Shown here: piece by piece, positions 23,520-31,173 of the stretch
Numbering within the stretch: the stretch's first letter is position 1
Layout: the number at the start of each line of letters is the position of its first letter
Source of the DNA: Frankiaceae bacterium
Lineage (GTDB): Bacteria; Actinomycetota; Actinomycetes; BP-191
NCBI GenBank assembly: GCA_035556555.1
Contig: DATMES010000011.1
Location: 1-35,818 of the forward strand
Length of the DNA stretch: 35,818 nt
Reading direction: 5' to 3'
Program-made: the position numbers and the translations under genes
The notes under the pieces: model-generated
Databases searched by the model: none
Told to the model about the DNA's origin: nothing
Seen by the model: the letters and a program-made list of their open reading frames with translations, nothing else

Positions 23520-23743
23520 CCGTTTCCGCAGGTCAGAGGCCCTTTCGCGGGTCCGACGTCATGCCGGCCCGTTGCCTCCTGTAGGGCTGAGTATCACAGA
23601 TTCTGTGACATCGGTGTGACATCGACGTTCGCCGATCACTTACAGGCCGGGCCGGCAACCGATCACACTCAGTGACGGTGACGCTCTGTAGTCGAGCGCC
23701 GCGTCGCCCCTGCGCGGTCGTCGGCGAGGCGTTGAGCGACCGA

Positions 23744-23759
23744 CGCATCGGCCGATGCG
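23744..23759. promoter_or_regulatory. 16-bp palindromic operator of toxin-antitoxin operon
   Basis: CGCATCGGCCGATGCG is a perfect palindrome ending 8 bp before a -10-like TAACCT (23768-23773) and about 30 bp before the antitoxin ATG, in the -35 region. This is where an antitoxin would bind to repress its own operon. Confidence 0.5.
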
Positions 23760-23789
23760 AAGCGGGCTAACCTACGTGCAGGAGGAGCG

Positions 23790-24020
23790 ATGTCGTACGA
23801 GCGGATCAGCATCGACCACGCGAAGATGGGCGGGCTGCCCTGCATTCGCGATCTGCGGATTCCGGTGAGCACGGTGATCGGGCAGCTTGCCGCGGGGCGC
23901 ACGCACGCTGACATCCTGGCCGACTTCCCCGATCTCGAAGAGGCCGACATCGTGGCGGCGCTGGAGTACGCGGCTGCGGCGGTGCAGGAGCGTGAGCTGC
24001 CGCTGGCGGCGCACGGGTGA
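23790..24020 (+). CDS. DUF433 family antitoxin
   Basis: This 76-residue protein matches the DUF433 (VapB45-like) family. The family core is visible: RISIDHAKMGGLPCIRDLRI, then PVSTVIGQLAAGRTHADILA (helix-turn-helix), then DFPDLEEADIVAALEYAA. Members bind DNA through this domain and neutralise a PIN-like DUF5615 toxin encoded next to them. The ATG has AGGAGGAG directly upstream. The stop overlaps the downstream GTG by four bases (GTGA), giving the coupled expression usual for such pairs. The palindrome at 23744-23759 is the likely operator. Confidence 0.9.
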   Translation: MSYERISIDHAKMGGLPCIRDLRIPVSTVIGQLAAGRTHADILADFPDLEEADIVAALEYAAAAVQERELPLAAHG

Positions 24021-24394
24021 GGTTGCTTCTCGACGCGAACCTGTCGCACCGAATCGCTGACCTTTTGCGCGCGCGTGGGTTCGACGTGAGTCACGTGCGC
24101 GACCACGGGTTGCAGCACGCGGACGACGAGGCGATCTTCGACTTCGCCGCCGCGGAAGGCTGTGTGCTGGTGTCGGAGGACACCGACTTCGGGGAGATCC
24201 TGGCTACCCGGGGCGCGAAGGTTCCCTCGCTGGTCCTGCTGCGCTCCGCCGAGCCCATCAGCCCCGACGACTGCGTGGACCTGCTCGCCGACAACCTTCC
24301 GTTGGTCGCGACCGCTCTCGCCTCCGGATCGCTGGTCGTCATCGCTCGGGGCCGGATGCGGATCCGCGTGTTGCCCTTCGGGCGAGCCGAGTAG
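24017..24394 (+). CDS. DUF5615 PIN-like toxin
   Basis: This 125-residue protein belongs to the DUF5615 PIN-like family, the usual partner of DUF433. The acidic residues expected for a metal-dependent RNase are present: Asp in MRLLLDANLSHRIADLL, Asp/Glu in QHADDEAIFDFA, and Glu-Asp-x-Asp in VLVSEDTDFGEILATRGA. The family architecture LDANLS - HVRDHGL - DDEAI - SEDTDF - VLLR is complete, so the toxin should be active. By family analogy it cleaves RNA to stop growth until neutralised by the antitoxin. The GTG start overlaps the antitoxin stop. Confidence 0.9.
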   Translation: MRLLLDANLSHRIADLLRARGFDVSHVRDHGLQHADDEAIFDFAAAEGCVLVSEDTDFGEILATRGAKVPSLVLLRSAEPISPDDCVDLLADNLPLVATALASGSLVVIARGRMRIRVLPFGRAE

Positions 24395-24410
24395 ACGGCG
24401 CCCCTCCATC

Positions 24411-25601
24411 GTGGACGGACGTGTGATCGTTCTGGCCGTCCTGTCGGCGATGGTTGCCGTCGTCGTGCTGTTACTGGCACGCCGTGCCCGCCGTGCGCCC
24501 GTACCCGAGCCCGGTGAGACTGCCGCTCTCGACGAGCCCTCGGTCGATCTCGACACGGTGATGGCGGATGTCGGCGCCACGTTGTACATCCCGATCGAAG
24601 CTGGACGGACGTACCTGGCGGTCGCCCACCCCGATGCGCCGGTCGAGGGGCGTACGTCGCCCGTCCCCTCCCAACTTGTAGCGGCTGCCGTGGCCGGGCA
24701 GGCCGGACTGGAGGCTCTGGTCAGCGCCGGGAGACTGACCGGGCGCCTGGTCCTCGTAGACCCCGCCACGGCGAAGGCGATCAAGGCCGGCGTGATGGTC
24801 AAGGACAGAGCGGGCGACATGCTCGCAGTGATCAGGGGGAGCGGCGGTACGTTTTCCCAACCCGCCAGGATCACACCGCTTTCGGGGGGATTGGTGAGGA
24901 GCGCTGTCGCTGGTCCCGCCATGTTGAGTGCGATCGCGCTGCAGGCGCAGCTCGCTCGGGTCGAGAAGTCGATCGGCGAGGTACGGGACGCCGTCGATGC
25001 GGTCAAGGGATACCTGGAGGCGGCTGAACGGGCTTCCGTCGAAGGCCGTCGGGACACCCTGGCAACGGTCTACCGGACAGCGCAGGAGACGGGCCGGATG
25101 ACTCAGTCCCTGTGGGACCAGATCCAGGATCTCGAGGCCTTCCTTCGTCGCGACGTCAAGCTCGCTGACCGTGCTCTCGCGCAGGCGGTCAGCGAGCTGG
25201 AGCAAGCCGCACCCGGCCTTGTCGGTTCCCGTCTCAAGTGGCTAGACGATGCGTGCAGCCCCGTGGCCGCTGCGGTTGCCGGCGTGGCCGACGCCCGCCG
25301 GAGCCTGGTCCAGTTCGCCATGTTGCGACTGTGGTGGCTCGCGGTGGACGACGACCCGACGCTGCCCAGCAGGCAGTCGCAGCTCCGTGAGCTCCTCGCC
25401 GAGCTTCCCGACCACGCCGTCGAGCAGGCCCGCGCCGAGAAGGCGCTCGCGGCGGTGGGAGCGCTCACGACGCATCACCGGATCCTTGCGCCCCGCAAGC
25501 ACAAGCAGGTCGCCTCCGGAGTCCAGCGCGCGCAACTCGTGATGCAAGGGCTCCCGTGGAAGATCGTGGATGTTCGACGTACGGCGGAACTGGAGCCTTA
25601 G
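24411..25601 (+). CDS. Membrane-anchored helical protein of unknown function
   Basis: The protein has about 396 residues; the start is GTG 24411 or GTG 24423. An N-terminal transmembrane helix (VIVLAVLSAMVAVVVLLLAR, about residues 5-24) is followed by a basic stop-transfer stretch. A region of about 150 residues with mixed strands and helices comes next (VGATLYIPIEAGRTYLAVAH, then GLEALVSAGRLTGRLVLVDP, then GGTFSQPARITPLSGG). A helical and coiled-coil domain (about 185-380) ends the protein (QAQLARVEKSIGEVRDAVDA, then RAEKALAAVGALTTHHRILA). The soluble part should face the cytoplasm. I do not recognise the family. The gene begins 16 bp after the toxin stop in the same direction and may be carried with the TA pair. 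Confidence 0.7.
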   Translation: MDGRVIVLAVLSAMVAVVVLLLARRARRAPVPEPGETAALDEPSVDLDTVMADVGATLYIPIEAGRTYLAVAHPDAPVEGRTSPVPSQLVAAAVAGQAGLEALVSAGRLTGRLVLVDPATAKAIKAGVMVKDRAGDMLAVIRGSGGTFSQPARITPLSGGLVRSAVAGPAMLSAIALQAQLARVEKSIGEVRDAVDAVKGYLEAAERASVEGRRDTLATVYRTAQETGRMTQSLWDQIQDLEAFLRRDVKLADRALAQAVSELEQAAPGLVGSRLKWLDDACSPVAAAVAGVADARRSLVQFAMLRLWWLAVDDDPTLPSRQSQLRELLAELPDHAVEQARAEKALAAVGALTTHHRILAPRKHKQVASGVQRAQLVMQGLPWKIVDVRRTAELEP

Positions 25602-25976
25602 CGGCGCCGCTGGCGCACAACGGTCGCGCTGGGCATGTCGGACGAGGGGATCGACGCCGCAGCCCAGGCGAACGAGGTCATCGGGGACTGCGCCACCAGG
25701 TGTTTCGCGTACGTGGTCGCGGAGCGACCGGACCGCTACATCGAGGTCGTCACGGCGCTCGTCCCGGCGAAGGAGCGGCCCGGCTGCATCTCCGCCCGGC
25801 GGACGTCGCCGGCCAGGGGGCACCAGGTCACGCTTGAGCTCCGGGGTATTTCTTCGGCATGGCGACATCCTTCCGGCGAGGCGAACCTCACATGGGTTGT
25901 CAACCGGACGTGCAGCAGACCCACCGCGAGGCCCTCCCGCATGCGAGGTCCGTCATATGGCGCATTGGTGCGCCGC
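25602..25976. other. Gap with possible IS3 OrfA relic
   Basis: About 375 bp between two convergent genes. On the minus strand from 25860 the sequence reads MPKKYPG before a stop, and the +1 frame continues PELKRDLVPPGRRRP. Joined, this resembles the conserved start of IS3-type OrfA (MPKKYPPELKRDLV). After about 16 residues the likeness ends. Short plus-strand frames (for example from 25635) match nothing I know. Confidence 0.35.
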
Positions 25977-28900
25977 TCAAATATCGTCATGTCTCAGATA
26001 GTGAGCCGCCCGTCCCGCCAGCTCGCGAAGCCGCATGTCCACCGCCTCACTAGCGAGGTAATCGATGAGGCGGCGTCCGTGAGCGGCGCGACTCCTCGAG
26101 AAGGCGACACTGCCCGACGAGCCGTACGTTGGGTCGCTGAACTTGTCTACCAGGAACAAGGCGCGCAGCATCGAGAAGGCCTGGTACCCGCTCCAAGCCA
26201 CGTCGAGGTCGACGGCTGCCATGTCGTCGACGAGCCCCTGGGGAGCCTGGGCCCGCACGGCGTCAAGATGCGCGCGGAGGAAGTTCCGCCGCGTCGCCAT
26301 GCCAGCCTCTGAGACTTCGAGCGCCGGCGTGTCCTCGAACAGCTGCGCCACCTCTGCCGTTAGAGGTAACCAGCCGGTGGCTTGTAGGTCGAGGGCGACT
26401 ATGAACCCCCGGTCCGTAACGATCCAGTTGTCGGCGTGGGCATCGCGCTTCCCAACCAAAGGAAGTTCTGCGGGTACAGCGTCGAGCCAGGACGCCAGCC
26501 ACTCCTCGGGCTCTTTGAACCCGAGGCGTCTGCAGCGAGCGGACATGTCGCGTTTGGTCGTGGTGCGCCACTTGCTGCGCGCCTTTGTCGGCGCCTTACC
26601 TCTCATGGCGAGGATTAGGGCCAAGTATTCGACTACCCGATTCAGGTGGTTTTTTGCCTTGGCACCTGAACGGTCGAACTCGGTCCCTGCCTCCGCCAGC
26701 ACCGAGCGAAATATTCTGCCGCCCGCGTGTCGCGTGACTAGGAGGCTGCTTCTTTGATCACGGGGGTTAGCGATTACCGCCAGCGGCTCGGATAAGGCCA
26801 TCCAGTCTGGCGCCTCGTGCTGCCGCAACCAGTCTTGCAGGCGGAGCAGGCTCTGGCGTTCCTTCTCGGCTGTCCCCGAATCAAGCGGCTTTAGGACGAG
26901 GGTGGCGCTGAGCAGTCCGTGCGGGTCGGCGACGATGAAGGTGCGACTTATGCCGCCCAGGATCTGGCGCCCGAACTCCTCTGATTCGGCGGCTAGAGTG
27001 CAGGCGCGCTCTAGTAGTGATTGCGCCCGCCCGTCGCGCACGGCTTCCCAGAGCGCCGCCGGCCTCAGGGCCGGCGCAGGGGGATTTACAGGAACTTGGG
27101 CGCGCAGTCTGTCGTCGGCCTCTGCCAATTGGGCGAGCTGGATTAAGGGCCATGGCCACGCCGGGTCGACAGCAGCGGCGCCGACAGCCTGGTCGACTGC
27201 GTTGATGTAGTCCGAAGGAGCGCCGGTCAGCATCCATAAGCGAGTGGCGGCGGCCGCGCTGACGCTAAGGTTCTCGCGGTTTGCGTCCTGTCTGGTACGC
27301 GCCTCTGACTTGAGAGCGAGAACCTGCCTGAGGTCCGCCTCCAGTTCCGATCTCGACGATCGCCAGGGTCGCGCGCGCTTGTAAAGCGCGTCGGCCAGGA
27401 GCCCAAGCAGTTCGGGGGAGTCGTTGCCCCATGAGCGCGATGCCTCCAACCACGTCGCCGCGATGGATGCCCGTTGCGCGTCCCGCCGCAGCGCGGCCAG
27501 CCGTAGGTGTGCCTCGCCGAGCAGGCTAGCGAGCCGCCCCGGGTCCGGGCTTCCCGCCGGATGTCCCGAGAAACCCTCCGGTGGTTCTCCGGGCTCACCG
27601 AGATCCACGTCGCCCGCCAATTCAGCAGGGACGGCCGACACGCTCGCGTTGGACCCCACACCGATGTGCGGCCCCTCAGCCCCGCCCCGCCACCGCCGCG
27701 GTCGCGCCTCCTTCACCGGGCTGCCGTCGGCCTCGGCGAGGCCAGCGAGGCCCACGGCGCTTTCGACGGCGGCGATAGCCTCCCCGTAAAGAAGCGCGAC
27801 TCGCTCAGGGTCGTCCTGCACGCACCTAGCCAGCCGCATGGATGCGCGCCCGACCTGTATAAGCACCACCGGATGGCTGTGTCCCGCGACCGCCAGGTGG
27901 GCGGACTTTGCCAGCGCGTACACCCTCTCAACAACAGCGCTGTCGCACGTCGACACAGGTCCGTTGGTGTCGGCCAGGGCTAGCAGAGCGGCACCGTGGC
28001 TGGCAGCGAACTGGCGGTGCTCAGGTGTCCCGCGCTCTGCCAACGTCGCCAGGTGGTCGACCGCGGCTCGGATCACACCGCGCTCGGGCTGTTCCGGTTC
28101 GCCGGAGGAAGGTAGAGCCAGCGGCCCATACGGGGGCCAAGGCTGCGGAGGTAGAAGGGCCCTGCCGGCATACGCGACCGCCGCAGCGCCGAGCTTTTCC
28201 CGCGCGCCCGCCGGCAGGGAAAGGGCATCCCTCAGCGCGTGCAGCACGGCGTATCGTTCACCATGGGCGGTCGCGAGTTGCAGCCTCGCCTGGGCAGCGA
28301 CCCGGCGCAGATCGACTATGACTGGGTCGTCTGACTCGCGCCGATCCGACCAGATCTCTACGCCTTCGCGTGCAAGGCGACCAGCCTCGTCGTGGTCCCC
28401 CCCGGGCCGCAGGCCCAGCCTCGCCAGCTGCAGCCGGATGGTCGCGGCGTACGGGGCGACGAATTTCGCGTCGTGACTTTCACCGAGCCGCAAGTCTTGG
28501 AGCGCACGGCGCAGCAGGGCCTCGGCGTCAATGCCCATCAACCGACGTGCGTGGGCGCGGCGTCCTAGTGCGGTACCCCGTGCAATACGGGTCACAGTCG
28601 AATCCCCGCGACCGGCGCGACCTTTGCGTAGCGCCTGGTCGAACACGGCTACCGCACCCGCAAGGGCCGAGTCCGCTGCCCGAAGCCGGGCGGAAACTGA
28701 GGTGGTCGGCTCCTCGTCGCCCGGATCTTCGTCGTCGTCAAACCCAGCGCGCTGCGCTGCGCTGGGTTTGAGGGCCAGCATGCCTCGGAGGAACAGGTGT
28801 TGCCCGAGGGCCTCTAGCAACTCGGCGGAGTCGCCACCGGGCATACGGGACACCTCACGAAGCAGGTCAAAGGCGCGGTGCAGAAGAGCAACGTCGCGAT

Positions 28901-29675
28901 TCAGTTCCCAAAGCCGGTGAAGCGCCTCCACCAAGAGGGCGTAGTGCTGCGGGCTCCGGTCACCTGCCTCGTGCGCGACTTCGAGGTCGATGCGCGCCTG
29001 TCGTAGAAGCTGGAGGGGATCCTCGGCCCTTCGGGCTAGGAACAGCCCGGCGGAGCCGCGCTTCCCGCGCCAGTCCTTGCGTCGCCTTTGATCGAAGCTG
29101 TAGTCGGCGGCCTCGACCACCTTCCAAGAGTCGAACGCAAGGCCGAGAGCGACCTTCGCCCTCGCATCCTCTATCTCGTTCCGCCTCCTGCTCAGGAGCA
29201 GTGCTAGGCGGTAAAGCTGGCCTCCGAGCCGGAGATTCACCTCCCGCCACGTACCCCAGGTGTTCAGCCCTGCCTCGGCTAGCGCCTTCTGCACTCGTTC
29301 CGGGTCGAGTCGGAACGCGTACTGGACCTTGAGCGCGACCAAGAGCCACCCCGGCTCGTCACTGCGCTTGCCAGCGTCGAGCGCGGCCTTCCAGGCACTC
29401 CCGATGCTCAAGACGGGATGGTCCCCACAGAGTTCGAGCCAAAGCACGTCGGAGCCGAGGATGCTCTGGGCTTGCGCCACGACCGTTGGTTCGCCGAGAC
29501 CTAGGGCCTCGATCGTTTGCTCAAGCGGGTGTGTGAGCACTTCCGTCGGTCGAGGCAGCGCGCCGGCGAGGGCAGCCCGTGGGGATGCTGCACCGCCGCG
29601 AGTTCGAGCCCCGTTCCCAGCACCGGGATCTAACGGCCGTCGCGTAGGCATCTGCGACGGCGATGGTCTTTGCAT
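25977..29675 (-). CDS. Helical-repeat protein with C-terminal phosphotransferase-like kinase domain
   Basis: The protein has 1232 residues from ATG 29675, chosen because AGGGGG lies six bases upstream. Residues about 50-860 are a helical solenoid with TPR-like pairs, for example YALLVEALHRLWELNRDVAL, then LLRRALQDLRLGESHDAKFV, then LLGLLADALYKRARPWRSSR. An acidic loop (GFDDDEDPGDEEP) lies inside. Residues about 905-1190 resemble the aminoglycoside/choline phosphotransferase kinase fold. N-lobe lysine is Lys929 in ATLVLKPL with a following Glu-rich helix (EKERQSLLRL). The hinge is LLVTRHAGG. The catalytic loop GKRDAHADNWIV gives Asp1078 and Asn1083, and the metal-binding Asp1096 is in IVALDLQ. 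The standard HGD reads KRD. Third-codon G/C is lower than in core genes. It lies between an OrfA-like relic and an integrase relic, so it is probably island cargo. Substrate unknown. Confidence 0.8.
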   Translation of the reverse strand: MQRPSPSQMPTRRPLDPGAGNGARTRGGAASPRAALAGALPRPTEVLTHPLEQTIEALGLGEPTVVAQAQSILGSDVLWLELCGDHPVLSIGSAWKAALDAGKRSDEPGWLLVALKVQYAFRLDPERVQKALAEAGLNTWGTWREVNLRLGGQLYRLALLLSRRRNEIEDARAKVALGLAFDSWKVVEAADYSFDQRRRKDWRGKRGSAGLFLARRAEDPLQLLRQARIDLEVAHEAGDRSPQHYALLVEALHRLWELNRDVALLHRAFDLLREVSRMPGGDSAELLEALGQHLFLRGMLALKPSAAQRAGFDDDEDPGDEEPTTSVSARLRAADSALAGAVAVFDQALRKGRAGRGDSTVTRIARGTALGRRAHARRLMGIDAEALLRRALQDLRLGESHDAKFVAPYAATIRLQLARLGLRPGGDHDEAGRLAREGVEIWSDRRESDDPVIVDLRRVAAQARLQLATAHGERYAVLHALRDALSLPAGAREKLGAAAVAYAGRALLPPQPWPPYGPLALPSSGEPEQPERGVIRAAVDHLATLAERGTPEHRQFAASHGAALLALADTNGPVSTCDSAVVERVYALAKSAHLAVAGHSHPVVLIQVGRASMRLARCVQDDPERVALLYGEAIAAVESAVGLAGLAEADGSPVKEARPRRWRGGAEGPHIGVGSNASVSAVPAELAGDVDLGEPGEPPEGFSGHPAGSPDPGRLASLLGEAHLRLAALRRDAQRASIAATWLEASRSWGNDSPELLGLLADALYKRARPWRSSRSELEADLRQVLALKSEARTRQDANRENLSVSAAAATRLWMLTGAPSDYINAVDQAVGAAAVDPAWPWPLIQLAQLAEADDRLRAQVPVNPPAPALRPAALWEAVRDGRAQSLLERACTLAAESEEFGRQILGGISRTFIVADPHGLLSATLVLKPLDSGTAEKERQSLLRLQDWLRQHEAPDWMALSEPLAVIANPRDQRSSLLVTRHAGGRIFRSVLAEAGTEFDRSGAKAKNHLNRVVEYLALILAMRGKAPTKARSKWRTTTKRDMSARCRRLGFKEPEEWLASWLDAVPAELPLVGKRDAHADNWIVTDRGFIVALDLQATGWLPLTAEVAQLFEDTPALEVSEAGMATRRNFLRAHLDAVRAQAPQGLVDDMAAVDLDVAWSGYQAFSMLRALFLVDKFSDPTYGSSGSVAFSRSRAAHGRRLIDYLASEAVDMRLRELAGRAAHYLRHDDI

Positions 29676-29923
29676 CGTGGACCCCCTGGCGTTTAACGTA
29701 CGACACCCGTCGGCCTGATGCGGCCGCAACTGCGGTTTCGCGAAGGATGGTCCGACGGCAGCTCGCGCCTGCGGCGCTCGTGGACATCCGCAGCTCTCCG
29801 GCGTAGGGCTCCCCGTCAGACACGTAAGCCGGCAGACGTCCTGTAGAGGCTGTCCGCCATCGACGATCCTTCGCGCCGAAGCACGCTCGGCGTGTCGGAC
29901 TGTTCCTGCGGCGGCTCGCCAGG
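29676..29923. other. Upstream region of the TPR-kinase gene
   Basis: About 250 bp. The TPR-kinase frame stays open to a TTG at 29729, but there is no ribosome binding site there. The rest up to the integrase relic carries no recognisable gene. No clear promoter box found. Confidence 0.4.
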
Positions 29924-30150
29924 TTATAGCGCCACTGCGCCGCCGTAGAGGTTGTCGAGGACCGCGGCTGTCTCGTGAAGCTGTTCGGGAACAGGTGGCC
30001 GTAGGTGTCTCCTGCGATTGTCTGCGTCGGTGAGCAGCAGCAAACCGCTGGGACGGTCGCCGGCGGCGAGGTCAACGGCCCGGCTGACCGCTGGCGGGAG
30101 CGGGAGCGGGCCACGACCTTGCCGCCCTTGCCGCGGGGGCAGGTCGGTGG
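29924..30150 (-). pseudogene. Tyrosine integrase relic
   Basis: The minus strand carries the C-terminal part of a phage-type integrase in pieces. GKGGKVV (about 30115-30135) corresponds to the beta-hairpin motif. After a frameshift LPPAVSRAVDLAAGDRPSGL follows. After a deletion that removes the HxxR box comes TIAGDTYGHLFP with the catalytic Tyr, then another frameshift and EQLHETAAVLDNLYGGAVAL before the TAA at 29924. The catalytic Arg and His are missing and two frame changes are present, so it is dead. It marks a former integrated element between the TPR-kinase and beta-trefoil genes. Confidence 0.8.
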
Positions 30151-30237
30151 GGCGAGATGCGGGATGAGGGGGCGCTCCTGTGACCGTCCCCATCCCGGGC
30201 GTCTGGGGATGCCATCTCGGCCATCTCGAGGATTGCG

Positions 30238-30243
30238 TAGATT
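30238..30243 (+). promoter_or_regulatory. -10 box for leaderless beta-trefoil gene
   Basis: TAGATT (30238-30243) fits TANNNT; the GTG start (30250) lies at the expected transcription start with no ribosome binding site between, predicting a leaderless mRNA. Confidence 0.5.
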
Positions 30244-30249
30244 CAGACG

Positions 30250-30834
30250 GTGGGCTTGTCAGATAAGGCGCTCGACGAAGCGTCGGCGCTCGTCCGCGGA
30301 GCTGCGCGGCTGGTCACGACTCGGCGAGCCTCAAGGCTCCGGTTCGGCTCTCGTGTGTGCATTCGGGTCGACGATGGTTCCCTGCTGCGTACGGACGACG
30401 CCGGGTCGCTGATCGGAGGCACCCGCCAGTTCACGGAAGAAAGCTCCTTCGTGCTCGTGGCGCCGGGTGAGGACTTCCGGACGATCTTGGGTCGGCGGCT
30501 TAGATTCGGCGACTACGTTGGATTCCGCGACGAGCGGCGGCAACTCTTCCTCGGAGTGGACTTCGACAACGACGCGGTCTGGACTTGCCACGGTCCTCAG
30601 CTTCGAGAGTGGGAGACCCTGCGAATCGAGCGAGGCAACGGTCCCCCTGCATCTCGAAGGGAGCGTTCGCACTTCGTCAACTTCGGCGACTATGTAACGT
30701 TGAGTGTGCATGCCAGGTGGCGGGGCGATAGTTGGCGGTACCTTCAGTATCGGCGTGATACATCGCGAGTCCATGGGTACGCGCCGTCGGTCGGTACGTG
30801 GGAGACCTTCGTGCTGCGTCCAGTCCCGGACTGA
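30250..30834 (+). CDS. Predicted beta-trefoil (fascin-like) protein
   Basis: This 194-residue protein has a short helical N-terminus (about residues 1-28) and three similar units. Unit one is FGSRVCIRVDDGSLLRTDD to SSFVLVAPG. Unit two is RFGDYVGFRDERRQLFL to REWETLRIERG. Unit three is NFGDYVTLSVHARWRGDSW to GTWETFVLRPV. Units two and three share FGDYV at the start and WET[LF] at the end. Each unit looks like [hydrophobic strand]-G-x-[YF]-L...W-E-x-F, the pattern of fascin-like or lectin-like beta-trefoils, which bind proteins or sugars. No signal peptide, so it is predicted cytoplasmic. Third-codon G/C is low for this genome. It stands between the integrase relic and the conjugative element; its partner may be the nearby TPR-kinase protein. 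The fold is inferred by eye. Confidence 0.65.
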   Translation: MGLSDKALDEASALVRGAARLVTTRRASRLRFGSRVCIRVDDGSLLRTDDAGSLIGGTRQFTEESSFVLVAPGEDFRTILGRRLRFGDYVGFRDERRQLFLGVDFDNDAVWTCHGPQLREWETLRIERGNGPPASRRERSHFVNFGDYVTLSVHARWRGDSWRYLQYRRDTSRVHGYAPSVGTWETFVLRPVPD

Positions 30835-30993
30835 GTGAAGGGTCGAATCCCGGATCCGTCGCGCAGGCGACCTCAAAGTGCCGATCAGGGACGGCCAGAA
30901 CGCCGGCCAGTCGACGTCCGCTCATCTGCATGAGCGGCGAGAGCTCACCCGGGCGGCGACTCCTGGGACCGCCTGGGTGAGCCTGGTGCGGGG
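30835..30993. other. Boundary region of conjugative element
   Basis: About 160 bp between convergent genes. It contains GGGTCGAATCCC (30840-30851), similar to a tRNA T-arm with one loop base missing and with no other tRNA arms around it. It may be part of an attachment site. No gene seen. Confidence 0.35.
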
Positions 30994-31173
30994 TCACGCT
31001 GTCTCGCCCCGTAGTTTCGCCACTAGGGCCGCAGTGGGTACGAGGATGCGGCGTCCGATCCGGATGGTCGGGATGTCTCCGCGTCGCGCGGCCTCGAAGG
31101 CGAGCCCGCGACTGATCCGCAGGAGACGCGCCGCCTCGTCGACCGTGAGGACATCGGGCAGGTCGGTACTCAT
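30994..31173 (-). CDS. Excisionase-family helix-turn-helix protein
   Basis: This 59-residue protein is of the excisionase / AlpA-like helix-turn-helix class. The winged-helix core reads LTVDEAARLLRISRGLAFEA, then ARRGDIPTIRIGRRILVPTA, then ALVAKL. These proteins bend DNA at attachment sites and steer the integrase toward excision, or act as regulators of mobile-element genes. The ATG overlaps the upstream gene's stop codon (ATGA), so it is translated with the HTH protein. No intact integrase is in the window; it could lie outside on the right side. Confidence 0.85.
   Translation of the reverse strand: MSTDLPDVLTVDEAARLLRISRGLAFEAARRGDIPTIRIGRRILVPTAALVAKLRGETA

Larger units (their letters stand above)
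23489..23789. other. Repeat-rich region between rnpB and the toxin-antitoxin pair
   Basis: About 300 bp without a gene. It contains: a terminator-like stem (23495-23519); a 15-bp palindrome TCACAGA-T-TCTGTGA (23594-23608); two tandem 11-bp units TGTGACATCG[G/A] (23604-23625); a 12-bp copy of the rnpB 3' end (CTTACAGGCCGG, 23639-23650); the palindrome at 23744-23759; and the -10 box of the toxin-antitoxin operon. Confidence 0.6.

Noticed and set aside
25635-25860. Plus-strand frame starting MSDEGIDAAAQANEV
   Set aside because: No ribosome binding site, runs without change into antisense of the TPR-kinase gene, and matches no known family.
30840-30851. tRNA gene
   Set aside because: Only a T-arm-like stem is present; acceptor, D and anticodon arms are missing.
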